Positions 33,436 through 41,773 of a DNA stretch of 53,155 nt are shown one piece after another. Position 1 is the first letter of the stretch. Each line of letters starts with the position of its first letter. Origin of the DNA: Gemmatimonadota bacterium (GTDB taxonomy: Bacteria > Gemmatimonadota > Gemmatimonadetes > Longimicrobiales > Gaopeijiaceae). Both the position numbers and the translations under genes were made by a program. The notes beneath the pieces were generated by a model. It worked only from the letters and a program-made list of their open reading frames with translations. It had not been told where the DNA came from and made no database searches. The stretch lies in assembly GCA_027623325.1 (NCBI GenBank), contig JAQBXY010000024.1:1-53155 (forward strand), written 5' to 3'.

Positions 33436-33729
33436 TCAACGGTTGTCGAGGCGTTCGACTCGAGTCCGGAGGTGCTTGGACGGTTTGAAGACCGGAACGG
33501 AGCGAGAAGGCACTTCGACCGAGTCGCCCGTACGAGGGTTCCTCGCCATGCGGGTCTTTCTGCGTCGGACCTTGAACGTCCCGAATCCGCGAATCTCGAT
33601 GTTGTCGCCGTTCGCGAGCGCCAACTTGATCGCGTTGAGAAAACCGTCGACGACGAGCGCGCAGTCCTTCTTGGTGATTCCGGGGCCGATCGCTTCGGCC
33701 ACCTGCTCGACCAAGTCTGCCTTCGTCAT
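33436..33729 (-). CDS. HU/IHF-family DNA-binding protein
   Basis: A 97-residue histone-like protein. It starts MTKADLVEQVAEAIGPGITKKD and has the conserved arm GFGTFKVRRRKTRMARNPRTGDSV with the Pro that kinks DNA. The ATG at 33729 fits family length; the extra 14 residues upstream do not. It bends and compacts DNA as homo- or heterodimer. IHF-alpha, IHF-beta and HU cannot be told apart here. Confidence 0.94.
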   Translation of the reverse strand: MTKADLVEQVAEAIGPGITKKDCALVVDGFLNAIKLALANGDNIEIRGFGTFKVRRRKTRMARNPRTGDSVEVPSRSVPVFKPSKHLRTRVERLDNR

Positions 33730-33863
33730 TCTCCCTCCAAAGAACCGTTGGGTGGCGCACGCACCGCGCATCGGGATGAGACGGTAACAAGCCCTGACGG
33801 GGGCCGCAAGGTCGTCGGAGTTGTTGCGGCACTGTGACTTGCGACCGTGGCCTGATGCGCAGC

Positions 33864-34976
33864 TTAGCGGCTCTTTCGCGATTCCATGAGTCCGACGAAC
33901 GTGTCGAAAAGGTAGCGACTGTCGTGAGGGCCGGGAGCCGCCTCCGGATGATACTGCACCGAAATGACCGGAAGCTCTCGATGCTCGACGCCTTCCACCG
34001 TTCCGTCGTAGAGGTTCACGTGTGTCAGACGCAGACCCGGGGCGCTGGGGATCTCGTCGCCCTCTCCCCCCCGCACGGCGAAGCCATGGTTCTGAGACGT
34101 GATTTCGACCGTCGCGCGATCCAGGTTCTTTACCGGGTGGTTTCCGCCGTGATGTCCGAACGGAAGCTTGAACGTGCTCGCCCCGAACGCCCGGCAGATA
34201 AGCTGGTGTCCGAGGCAGATACCGAAGATCGGAACCCCTGCGTTCGCCAGCCCCAGAATGGCTCGTTCGGCCTTCTCGACGGCGGCCGGGTCGCCCGGTC
34301 CGTTGGAGACGAACAACCCGTCCGGCGGATCCGCGAGGATGGCGTCTACGGAAAAATCGGCCGGAATCACCGTGACGCGGCAGCCCCGCTCCGCGAGCAT
34401 CTTCGGAGAGTGCGCCTTCACCCCAAAGTCGTAGGCCAGAACGTGAAAACGTTCCTCGCCGACCGCGGGGACGACATACGGCTCTGTCGTCGACACCCCG
34501 CAGGCGAGATCGAGTCCCTCCATGAGCGGCTGCGCACGAATCTTCTCGAGAAGCGCATCCTCCGCCTGATCCGAGGGTGCGATCGCTCCGCGCATGGCAC
34601 CCTCCGATCGGATGTGGCGCGTCAGGGCCCGCGTGTCGATGTCGGCGATGCCGCTGATGCCGTTCTCCGTGAGATACTCATCCAAGCCACCCTCGGATCG
34701 CCAGTTCGAGTGCACCCGCGATGCTTCGCGGACGATGAAGCCCGAAAGCAGCGGAACGGGGGACTCTCTGTCCTCGGAATTCACCCCATAGTTGCCGATC
34801 AGGGGGTAGGTCATCGTAACGAGCTGACCCGTGTACGAAGGATCCGTCAGGACCTCCTGATACCCGGTCATGCTGGTATTGAAGACCACCTCGCCGAACG
34901 CGACCTCCGATGAGCCCACATGTACGCCGTCGAAGCGGCGTCCGTCCTCGAGCAGAAGGTAGGCGGTGCGGTCCAG
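33864..34976 (-). CDS. carA: Carbamoyl-phosphate synthase small subunit
   Basis: The glutaminase chain that feeds ammonia to the large subunit for arginine and pyrimidine synthesis. EVVFNTSMTGYQEVLTDPSY opens the family core; the amidotransferase triad is shown by GICLGHQ and the late QYHPEA. Conserved residues AYLLLEDGRRFDG lie upstream of the first GTG (34919). Upstream of them the only plausible start is CTG at 34976, preceded by TTAGGAG with a 5-nt gap, so I extend to it, giving 370 residues, which is normal. No carB is in the window. The downstream neighbour is the HU gene. Confidence 0.94.
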   Translation of the reverse strand: MDRTAYLLLEDGRRFDGVHVGSSEVAFGEVVFNTSMTGYQEVLTDPSYTGQLVTMTYPLIGNYGVNSEDRESPVPLLSGFIVREASRVHSNWRSEGGLDEYLTENGISGIADIDTRALTRHIRSEGAMRGAIAPSDQAEDALLEKIRAQPLMEGLDLACGVSTTEPYVVPAVGEERFHVLAYDFGVKAHSPKMLAERGCRVTVIPADFSVDAILADPPDGLFVSNGPGDPAAVEKAERAILGLANAGVPIFGICLGHQLICRAFGASTFKLPFGHHGGNHPVKNLDRATVEITSQNHGFAVRGGEGDEIPSAPGLRLTHVNLYDGTVEGVEHRELPVISVQYHPEAAPGPHDSRYLFDTFVGLMESRKSR

Positions 34977-35136
34977 GAGAACTCCTAATAAGGCGGCTGG
35001 GTAGCCGGTGGTCGAGCAAAAGCTATGTGTGCGGGGGGCCCGGTCAACCCGTGTTCCGTGCGGTGGCTGAGCCGCCGCCGCCGCCGTTAGCTTGCGACGC
35101 CGAATCTACCCCCCTCGACGCCCGAGTACGCCACCC

Positions 35137-35709
35137 TTGGACACGCTCTACATCCACGCGGACGAATCCTGCCTGGGAAATCAGAATCAAGACCGCGCCA
35201 GCCCTGGCGGGGCGGGCGGGCTGGTCGAAGTCTGGCGCGACGGGGCATGGGAGCGTCAGGACTTCTGGCTCTCCGAGCCCGATACCACCAACAATCGAAT
35301 GGCGCTCCGCAGCGCGCTCGACGCCCTCGGAGGGGCGCCTCGCGACTCCGCTATCCGATTCACCTCCGACAGTCAGTACCTCGTGAAGGGAATCAATGAG
35401 TGGCGGCACGGCTGGAAACGGGCGAACTGGGTCCGCAAGACCGGCAAGATCATGAATCTGGAGTTGTGGAAGGCCCTCGACGCCGCGCTGGCGGGGCGGG
35501 ATTTCAAGGCGATTTGGGTCCGCGGCCACGATGGGCACCCGGAGAACGAATACGTGGACTTCCTCGCGACGCGAGCGGCCGCAGACCAGACGCAGTCGGG
35601 TGGCCTGGTCGCGGCGGGCTTCCAAGCCTGGCTCGAGGCGCAGCGTGAGAAGGGCCGCTTTCGCGACTACCGTGAATCCGACGGTCCCGCCGCGCGTTTC
35701 GGGATCTGA
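35137..35709 (+). CDS. Divergent RNase HI-like protein
   Basis: The fold of RNase HI is visible: a first strand YIHADESCLGN with Asp, PGGAGGLVEV, the NNRMALRS helix, FTSDSQYLVKGINEW with Asp, the basic helix KRANWVRKTGKIMNLELWKAL and WVRGHDGHPENEYVDFLA with His and Asp. In most RNase HI enzymes the helix reads NNRMEL, and the Glu is catalytic; here it is Ala. An extra Glu follows the first Asp (ADES instead of DGS). The enzyme should bind RNA/DNA hybrids, but its catalytic scheme is altered or it is inactive. TTG at 35137 is taken as start, TTG at 35092 is the longer choice. Confidence 0.82.
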   Translation: MDTLYIHADESCLGNQNQDRASPGGAGGLVEVWRDGAWERQDFWLSEPDTTNNRMALRSALDALGGAPRDSAIRFTSDSQYLVKGINEWRHGWKRANWVRKTGKIMNLELWKALDAALAGRDFKAIWVRGHDGHPENEYVDFLATRAAADQTQSGGLVAAGFQAWLEAQREKGRFRDYRESDGPAARFGI

Positions 35710-35726
35710 CCGCTCCACAAAGCGAA

Positions 35727-35762
35727 GCGGCCCAAGTCGCAGCGAACTGCTACCGGGGCCGC
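35727..35762 (+). terminator. Weak hairpin after the RNase HI gene
   Basis: GCGGCCC and GGGCCGC pair with a 22-nt loop, followed by CTCTTCTT. It may end the RNase HI message, but the loop is large and the T-run broken. Confidence 0.35.
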
Positions 35763-36368
35763 CTCTTCTTGCGGGGTCTGGGGCGGGGCTCACGGCTCCG
35801 TCCAGTCACCCTGACTGCGCTGGCGGGATGTCGGTCCGTGCTTGGGACCGCCTCCGTGAAGGCGGCTGGACCATCTCCCTTCCCTCGTTTCTTGTCACGC
35901 GGGCCGTGACCGAGGGTGCCCCGAGCTCTTTTCGTTGGGGCTTCGTCGGGGGCCAGCGACCTCCCCCGTCGGGCTCACCAGGTCTCCCAAGCCCATGGTT
36001 CGCCATGTCACCGCTACGCCGTCGCGTCCGGAAACTCACGTCTCAGATTCATCGGAGGGATGACCAACGCCATCGTCTTAGATGAGCCGCATCTGAATCG
36101 CACAGGATAGATACCGAAGCGAAGGGCCCGCTGCAAGGGCCGAGCGGAGTACTCAGCTCTCGAATCGTCAACACGCTTCAACTTATTGCGTGTCAATATA
36201 TTACGGCATCGCGTCAATGCACTTTCGAGGTATCTTCGGGCGTGTTTCCAAACATATGATTTTGGAAACATTCTTTCCTGTCAGCTCTGGATCGTACCAT
36301 CCGGAACTTGAAAAATGCTCCCGATTCCCGCCGGCCGTCCCGAAAAGAACACCAACAATAAGTGTTGC
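35763..36368. other. Gene-free stretch, AT-richer in its right half
   Basis: About 600 bp between the RNase HI gene and lipB. Frames exist but are Arg/Pro-rich and unlike proteins. A stem CCGCCT-CCGTGA-AGGCGG is present at about 35850-35870. From about 36100 to 36370 the DNA is clearly less GC-rich than the surroundings (for example TCAATATATTACGG), as expected for an old insertion, a promoter or a structural RNA. I could not match it to tmRNA, RNase P RNA, SRP RNA or 6S RNA by eye. Confidence 0.4.
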
Positions 36369-37031
36369 TTAAGCGACAGGAAGCTCGTGGCCGAACAGAT
36401 CCGTGAAGTGGCGAACGAGGGCGGCCGACAAGACATCCGGAGCTGGGGCGGTGCCGATTTCCTTCTCCAAGGAAGTGACACCCGCTCCGGCGATGCCGCA
36501 CGGAATGATCGTCTCGAAATAGGAGAGGTCAGCCGCCACGTTGAGCGCGACTCCGTGCGAAGTGATCCACCCGGAGGACACTCGGACCCCGATGGCTGCC
36601 AGCTTCCCCTGGTCCGTCCAGACCCCGGTCCCCTCGTCACTGCGATGGCCCTCCACCCCGAAGGACGCGACGACCCTGATCATCCACGTCTCGAGGTCGC
36701 GCAGGTAGGCGTGGAGGTCCTTTCGGTCCGGCTTCAGATCCAGAATCGGATAAGCGACCGCCTGCCCTGGACCGTGATACGTGACGTCGCCGCCCCGCCC
36801 GGCCTTGAACAGCTCGATGCCGCGGCGCGCACGTTCGGCTTCGTCCACGAGCACATGCGCCTCATCCGTCGACGACCCCATCGTGATGACGTGCGGGTGC
36901 TCGAGCAGGACTAATGTGTCCGGGATCTCCCCCGAGCGCCGCTGCACCACGAGACGCTCCTGGAGCTCCAGGGCTTCGCCGTACGGCACGAGCCCGGGCT
37001 CGAGCACCGACAGGGGTCTACGAGGCATCAC
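36369..37031 (-). CDS. lipB: Lipoyl(octanoyl) transferase
   Basis: Moves octanoyl from acyl carrier protein to the lipoyl domains of 2-oxoacid dehydrogenases. The 220-residue protein has LLEHPHVITMG, the family signature GRGGDVTYHGPGQ, GVWTDQGKLAAIGVRVSSG with the catalytic Lys, TSHGVALNV and IIPCGI with the active Cys. It is located just downstream of the E1-E2 genes, whose E2 carries a lipoyl domain that needs it. lipA is not in the window. Confidence 0.96.
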   Translation of the reverse strand: MMPRRPLSVLEPGLVPYGEALELQERLVVQRRSGEIPDTLVLLEHPHVITMGSSTDEAHVLVDEAERARRGIELFKAGRGGDVTYHGPGQAVAYPILDLKPDRKDLHAYLRDLETWMIRVVASFGVEGHRSDEGTGVWTDQGKLAAIGVRVSSGWITSHGVALNVAADLSYFETIIPCGIAGAGVTSLEKEIGTAPAPDVLSAALVRHFTDLFGHELPVA

Positions 37032-37067
37032 CCCGTCCGCCGGAGCCGGGCGCCCACTCCGCTTGGA

Positions 37068-38465
37068 TCACGCGTCTTCGGGGAACGTCTCCAACATCTG
37101 CTTGAGACGAGACAGGAACCGTGCAGCGTCCGCTCCGTCCACGATTCGGTGGTCGTAGGCGAGTGAGAAGAGGCACCGCTTCCGGATCGCCATGGAGTCG
37201 GCCCCCGTATTCACGTCGCTGACCACGACGACCCTCTTTTCGATGGCACCCGTACCCAGGATGGCCGACGTTCCTTTCGGAATGATGGGGAGCCCGACCA
37301 ACGTCCCCAGGACGCCGGGATTCGTGATCGTGAATGTGGCTCCCTGAATTTCGGCGGGCATCAACTTCCGATCGCGGGCTCGGGTCGCGAGATCGACGAT
37401 CTTGTTGCCAATCCCGACGAGACCCAGGTGATCCGCATCGTGCACGACGGGAACGATGAGGCCCGGATCGAGATCCACGGCCATCCCGAGATTCACGTTG
37501 CCCCGGAAAATCGTGTTGTTGCCGGACACCGCCGAATTGACCGTGGGGAACTCGTGGAGGACTCGGGACACAGCCCACGCCACAAAGGCCGTGTAACTGA
37601 CCCGCGCGCCTTGGGCCGCCCAGCGCGCCTTGCTCTCCGCGCGAACCCGGTCGATCGACGAGAAGTCGACTTCAATGAAGGAGTGAACATGGGGCGCCAC
37701 TCTCTTCGCGAGCACCATGTGTTCCGCCGTCAGGCGGCGGATCTTGTCCATCGGCTCCACGCGGTCGGCCGCACGCACCGGGTATTCCGGATGCTGGACC
37801 GTGCGGTAGAACGCCGCCCACAAATCGGACGGATCGGCGGAGGTGCTGGCAGCGGCCGCAGGAGTAGCCGCGACGGGTGCGGAAACCGTAGGCGCGGTGC
37901 CCGGCGACGCGGCCGGCGATCCCACACCGGAGGCAGCGCCCGACTCGATGAAGCCCAGGATGTCCTGCTTCGTGACCCGCCCGGCATGTCCGGTCCCCGC
38001 GACGGCCTCGATGCTTACGCCGTGCTCCTCGGCGATCTTACGAACCACCGGGGTGGAACGGGTCCTGAGTCGCTCTTCGACGCTCCCGGGCGCCGTAGCG
38101 GGCGTTGGCGGGGCTACTGGGGCCGCGGCGACAGGAGCCGCCATGGCGGGCGGCGATACGGGGGGAGGGATCACGGCTGCCGGGGCCGCGACCGGTGCGG
38201 GGGCTGCAGCCACGCCAGCGCCGACTTCCGTGTCGATATAGGCGACGATCGTGCCCACCTCGACGGTTTCACCGGCTGCCACGGCAATCTCTACCAGTGT
38301 CCCGGAAGACGGGGCCGGGATCTCAGCATCGACTTTGTCGGTGGAGATCTCGAGGATCGGCTCGTCACGTTCGACGGCGTCTCCCACCTGCTTGAGCCAC
38401 TGCGATACGGTGCCCTCGGCGATGGACTCACCCATCTGAGGCATGGGGACTTCAATTCGAGCCAC
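37068..38465 (-). CDS. 2-oxoacid dehydrogenase E2 acyltransferase
   Basis: Lipoyl domain (residues ~1-78) with the modified Lys in EISTDKVDAEIP, an Ala/Pro-rich linker, an E3/E1-binding domain (~130-170; STPVVRKIAEEHG, GRVTKQDILGFI), a second Ala/Pro linker and the catalytic domain (~225-460) with SYTAFVAWAVSRVL, NLGMAVDLDPGLIVPVV and YDHRIVDGADAARFL, in which His and Asp form the HxxxDG active site. The E1 genes upstream make this the core of a pyruvate or branched-chain complex. No E3 gene is nearby. Which 2-oxoacid is used cannot be told from sequence alone. Confidence 0.94.
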   Translation of the reverse strand: MARIEVPMPQMGESIAEGTVSQWLKQVGDAVERDEPILEISTDKVDAEIPAPSSGTLVEIAVAAGETVEVGTIVAYIDTEVGAGVAAAPAPVAAPAAVIPPPVSPPAMAAPVAAAPVAPPTPATAPGSVEERLRTRSTPVVRKIAEEHGVSIEAVAGTGHAGRVTKQDILGFIESGAASGVGSPAASPGTAPTVSAPVAATPAAAASTSADPSDLWAAFYRTVQHPEYPVRAADRVEPMDKIRRLTAEHMVLAKRVAPHVHSFIEVDFSSIDRVRAESKARWAAQGARVSYTAFVAWAVSRVLHEFPTVNSAVSGNNTIFRGNVNLGMAVDLDPGLIVPVVHDADHLGLVGIGNKIVDLATRARDRKLMPAEIQGATFTITNPGVLGTLVGLPIIPKGTSAILGTGAIEKRVVVVSDVNTGADSMAIRKRCLFSLAYDHRIVDGADAARFLSRLKQMLETFPEDA

Positions 38466-38484
38466 GCTCGATCACTCCGCGTTA

Positions 38485-39510
38485 TTAGTATGCCGCAAGG
38501 TACCGCGCCGCCGTGACGACGTCGTCGGTCTGTGGTAGAAAGTAATCTTCCAGCGAGCCTGAGTAAGGCACCGGCGCGTCGATCGCCGTCACGCGCAGGA
38601 TCGGACCGTCGAGCCATTCGAAGGCCTTTTCACTGACCCGGATCGCAATTTCACCGGCGATCCCCCCGGTTCGGGTGTCCTCGTGCACGATCAAGAGCTT
38701 GCCGGTCTTCTTCACACTCTCGACGATCGCCCCCTCGTCCAGCGGGAGAAGGGTCCGCAGATCCAGGATCTCGAGAGACCCGCCATCTTCCTGCTCGATG
38801 ATGTCGGCCGCCTCGACGCACTTGTGGACCATGGCGCCGTACGAAACCACGGTGACGTCCGTGCCTTCTCGGACCGTGCGGGCCTTCCCGAGGGGGACGA
38901 TGTAGTCTTCGTCGGGGAGGACTTCCCGAAGGGCTGGGGCACGGTACAGCCCTTTGTGCTCCTCGAAGATGACGGGGTTGTCATCCCGAATCGCCGCCTT
39001 GAGCAATCCCTTGGCGTCGTAGGCGGTACTCGGATACACGATCTTGAGTCCGGGCGTGTGGAAGAACGCCATCTCCACGTTCTGGGAGTGGAAGGGCCCG
39101 CCGCGATTCCCTCCGCCCACAGGTCCGCGGATCACGAGCGGCATCGGCCCCGCGCCTCGATAGTGCGAGGTCGCGATGTAGTTCGTGATCACGTCGTAGG
39201 CCGGCGAGATAAAGTCCATGAACTGCATCTCGACCACCGGACGCAGCCCCATGTGCGCCGCCCCGGCGGCGGCCCCGGTGAAGCCCCCTTCCGCGATCGG
39301 GGTGTCGATGACACGCTGGGGGCCGAAGTGACCGAGGAAGTCCCGGGTGACCTTGAACGCGCCCCCATACACGCCGATATCCTCGCCCATGAGGAAGACC
39401 CGATCGTCGCGGCTCATCTCCTCGAATAGAGCCTCGCTGATCGCTTCGAGGAGCGTCACAGGCTCTCCCCGTTTGGTCTTCAGGAGGTGCACGGGAGTCT
39501 CGCGGTCCAT
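38485..39510 (-). CDS. 2-oxoacid dehydrogenase E1 beta subunit
   Basis: The beta chain of a heterotetrameric ThDP-dependent dehydrogenase. From the ATG at 39510 it has 341 residues. EALFEEMSRDDRVFLMGEDIG carries the catalytic-site Glu, and RVIDTPIAEGGFTGAAAGAA and EMQFMDFI are typical. The later part has VVSYGAMVHKC and LRTLLPLDEGAI. The neighbouring E1 alpha ends 14 bp upstream and E2 begins about 20 bp downstream, so the three are co-transcribed. The long frame continuing upstream is spurious. Confidence 0.95.
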   Translation of the reverse strand: MDRETPVHLLKTKRGEPVTLLEAISEALFEEMSRDDRVFLMGEDIGVYGGAFKVTRDFLGHFGPQRVIDTPIAEGGFTGAAAGAAHMGLRPVVEMQFMDFISPAYDVITNYIATSHYRGAGPMPLVIRGPVGGGNRGGPFHSQNVEMAFFHTPGLKIVYPSTAYDAKGLLKAAIRDDNPVIFEEHKGLYRAPALREVLPDEDYIVPLGKARTVREGTDVTVVSYGAMVHKCVEAADIIEQEDGGSLEILDLRTLLPLDEGAIVESVKKTGKLLIVHEDTRTGGIAGEIAIRVSEKAFEWLDGPILRVTAIDAPVPYSGSLEDYFLPQTDDVVTAARYLAAY

Positions 39511-39524
39511 GGATCGTAAGCCCT

Positions 39525-40574
39525 TCAAGCCAGCATCGGGTCGGGAGTGTCCGCGCGGGTCCACGGGCGCGGTGTGATAAGATCGGAATAGACGTCGCAG
39601 CCCGCATCGGCGCCCGTCGGAAGCGACTCGGCGAGCACCTGTTCGGCCGCAGAGCGACACTCTTCGAACGCACCTTCTTCGATGGCCACGAGCTCCTCGT
39701 TCGTGGCCCACGCGTCCGAAGCCAAAAAGGCTCGGAACCGGTCGAGCGGATCCTTCTTCTGCCACTCGTCGATGAGGGCGGGGTCCACATAGTCCTGAGG
39801 GTCGTGCTGAGCGTGCCCGAGCCTCCGAAAGTACTGGAGATCCACGAGCTGCGCTCCTTCGCCCGAACGGGCCAGGGCAGCAGCGCGACGAACGGTATCG
39901 AACACGGCGAGAACGTCGGTACCATCGACCGACGATGCGCCGATCCCGTAGCCCGGACCCTTCTCGGTGAAGCTCGAGACCCGTGTGTTCCCCGAGGTGG
40001 GGGTCGAAAACGCCCACTGATTGTTCTCGACCATGACAATCAGCGGGCAGCGGAGCGCCGCAGCTACGTTCAGACCCTCGTGCCACGCACCGGTCGACGA
40101 GGCTCCATCGCCGTAGAAGACCATACCGACCCGGTCTTCATCGCGGAGCGAGAACGACAGCGTGATGCCCGCCATGACCTCGACCATGGTGCCGAGGGGA
40201 GACACGCCACCCACGAACCCCTTCTCGTAGTCCGACCAGTAGAGATTCGCACCCCGCCCGCGCGTCGGACCGGTTCCCCGCCCGAGGTACTGGCGAAAGA
40301 AGTCGACCACTTCGCCCCCGAACAGGAAAAGCGCTCCCGCAGCCCGGGTCGTCGCAGAAAGGAAATCACCGGTACCGTCCGTCCGGCGCCGAAGGGCGAA
40401 AGCTGCGCCAACCGCGCCGGCTTCCTGCCCCAAAGACCGATACACACCTCCTTCGACGTGCCCCTGCTTCTGAAGGAGATCGAGTCGCTCTTCGGCCGCA
40501 CGGGTCAGGCACAAGGCCCCATACATGTCGTGCAGTTCCGAACGACCCAGTCCGTGCGTCGAACGATCAGACAC
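39525..40574 (-). CDS. 2-oxoacid dehydrogenase E1 alpha subunit
   Basis: The ThDP-binding chain, 349 residues. The ThDP signature runs from YGDGASSTGAWHEGLN to VENNQWAFSTP. Further motifs are LGRGTGPTRGRGANLYW, where related enzymes have the conserved H/S/T loop, and GHAQHDPQDYVD. The family covers pyruvate and branched-chain types. The phosphorylation-loop region is not diagnostic here. It opens the operon with E1 beta, E2 and lipB downstream. Confidence 0.94.
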   Translation of the reverse strand: MSDRSTHGLGRSELHDMYGALCLTRAAEERLDLLQKQGHVEGGVYRSLGQEAGAVGAAFALRRRTDGTGDFLSATTRAAGALFLFGGEVVDFFRQYLGRGTGPTRGRGANLYWSDYEKGFVGGVSPLGTMVEVMAGITLSFSLRDEDRVGMVFYGDGASSTGAWHEGLNVAAALRCPLIVMVENNQWAFSTPTSGNTRVSSFTEKGPGYGIGASSVDGTDVLAVFDTVRRAAALARSGEGAQLVDLQYFRRLGHAQHDPQDYVDPALIDEWQKKDPLDRFRAFLASDAWATNEELVAIEEGAFEECRSAAEQVLAESLPTGADAGCDVYSDLITPRPWTRADTPDPMLA

Positions 40575-40582
40575 CGACCGCG

Positions 40583-40945
40583 TCAGTTGCCCTCGTTACC
40601 GGGATTACCCGCAGATCCTTCGACCGGTTGTGCGACCCCGGGAATGACGGGCGCCGGAGCCGTGGACGTCACCGGCGCGTTGACCTGGATGACCGAGTCG
40701 GGGACTCGAGACCGGGACGACATGATTGAAAGCACCAGCGAGAGCACCATGAAGAGCGTTCCGGCTGTCCACGTGGCCCGCGTAAGCACGGTCGCGGCCT
40801 GCCGGCCGCCGAGGACGCCCTCGGTCATGGTGCCACCACTGCCCCCAACCGCCGCGAGGCCCCCACCCTTCCCAGATTGCAGGAGGATGACGACTCCGAG
40901 AAAAAGTCCGTCCAGCACAAGGACGGTCAGCAGAAATCCATACAT
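40583..40945 (-). CDS. secG: Preprotein translocase subunit SecG
   Basis: A 120-residue two-helix membrane protein: GFLLTVLVLDGLFLGVVILLQ, then GKGGGLAAVGGSGGTMTEGVLG, then a second helix TLFMVLSLVLSIMS. The cytoplasmic Gly-rich loop is typical of SecG. It assists SecYE. The ~40-residue Pro/Val/Ala-rich tail after the second helix is longer than in E. coli-like forms. It follows tpiA, an arrangement common in several phyla, at 78 bp. Confidence 0.93.
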   Translation of the reverse strand: MYGFLLTVLVLDGLFLGVVILLQSGKGGGLAAVGGSGGTMTEGVLGGRQAATVLTRATWTAGTLFMVLSLVLSIMSSRSRVPDSVIQVNAPVTSTAPAPVIPGVAQPVEGSAGNPGNEGN

Positions 40946-41023
40946 CGTAGCACATCCCTTCAGAGTAGAACGATAAACGTCGGAGAGGCCGGAAAAGGTG
41001 TCAACGGGTCACCCCAGCCCCGC

Positions 41024-41770
41024 TCATCCCCCCGCGGACGCGATTTCCGCGAAGGACTTGGGATCGAGACTCGCCCCGCCTACCAGCACCCCGTCGACCT
41101 CCGCCGCGGCCATCAGCTCCGCAGCGTTCCCCGGCTTCACGGAACCCCCGTACAGAAGGGGTACCCGCGTCGCGGCCGAAATCCCCAAGGCGCCCTCGAG
41201 TCGCGTCCGCAGCGTCGCATGTGCCGCCGAAGCATCCCCTGGAGTCGCAGTCTCGCCCGTGCCGATGGCCCACACCGGTTCGTACGCAATCAGAAAGCGG
41301 GAGCCGCCGGTTCCACACGTGGGCAGCACCGCGTCGAGCTGCCGCAGGATGACCTCTTCGACCCGGCCCGCGCGGCGCTCGTCCAGGGTCTCTCCCACAC
41401 AAATCACCGGAACGAGCCCGTTCCGTTGGGCGGCCCCGACCTTGAGCGCGACCTCCTGATCACTTTCGCCGAACACGTGGCGACGCTCGGAGTGGCCGAT
41501 GAGCACGAAAGTGGCACCCGCCCCTGCCGCCATCCCGGCGGACACTTCGCCGGTGAACGCGCCCTGGTCCTCCCAGTGGATGTTTTGAACGCCGAGCTGG
41601 ATACGACGGTCCCTGGATGGAGCTCTCGCGGCCGCGAGGAGGGATATCGCAGGCGGGAAAAGGAGCAATTCGTGCCGGCTGGGTACGCCCTCGAGCCGAA
41701 GGGCCTCGAAGAAGGCAGTCGTTTCGACCGGGCCCATATGCATCTTCCAATTGCCCGCGATGACAGCCAT
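41024..41770 (-). CDS. tpiA: Triosephosphate isomerase
   Basis: Interconverts dihydroxyacetone phosphate and glyceraldehyde 3-phosphate in the cytoplasm. The 248-residue barrel has AGNWKMH with Asn and Lys, HSERRHVFGE with the catalytic His, AYEPVWAIGTG with the catalytic Glu and LYGGSVKPGNA as the phosphate loop. Intact and of normal length. The start lies 3 bp after the pgk stop. Confidence 0.97.
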   Translation of the reverse strand: MAVIAGNWKMHMGPVETTAFFEALRLEGVPSRHELLLFPPAISLLAAARAPSRDRRIQLGVQNIHWEDQGAFTGEVSAGMAAGAGATFVLIGHSERRHVFGESDQEVALKVGAAQRNGLVPVICVGETLDERRAGRVEEVILRQLDAVLPTCGTGGSRFLIAYEPVWAIGTGETATPGDASAAHATLRTRLEGALGISAATRVPLLYGGSVKPGNAAELMAAAEVDGVLVGGASLDPKSFAEIASAGG

Positions 41771-41773
41771 CGG

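Noticed and set aside
35763-36368. tmRNA, RNase P RNA, SRP RNA or 6S RNA in the gene-free stretch
   Set aside because: None of the conserved core motifs that I could check by eye (for example the RNase P GAGGAAAGTCC core or the SRP tetraloop region) are present.
38485-40086. 533-residue E1-beta ORF with a long N-terminal extension
   Set aside because: The extension is antisense-like overlap with E1-alpha; the family start is the ATG at 39510.
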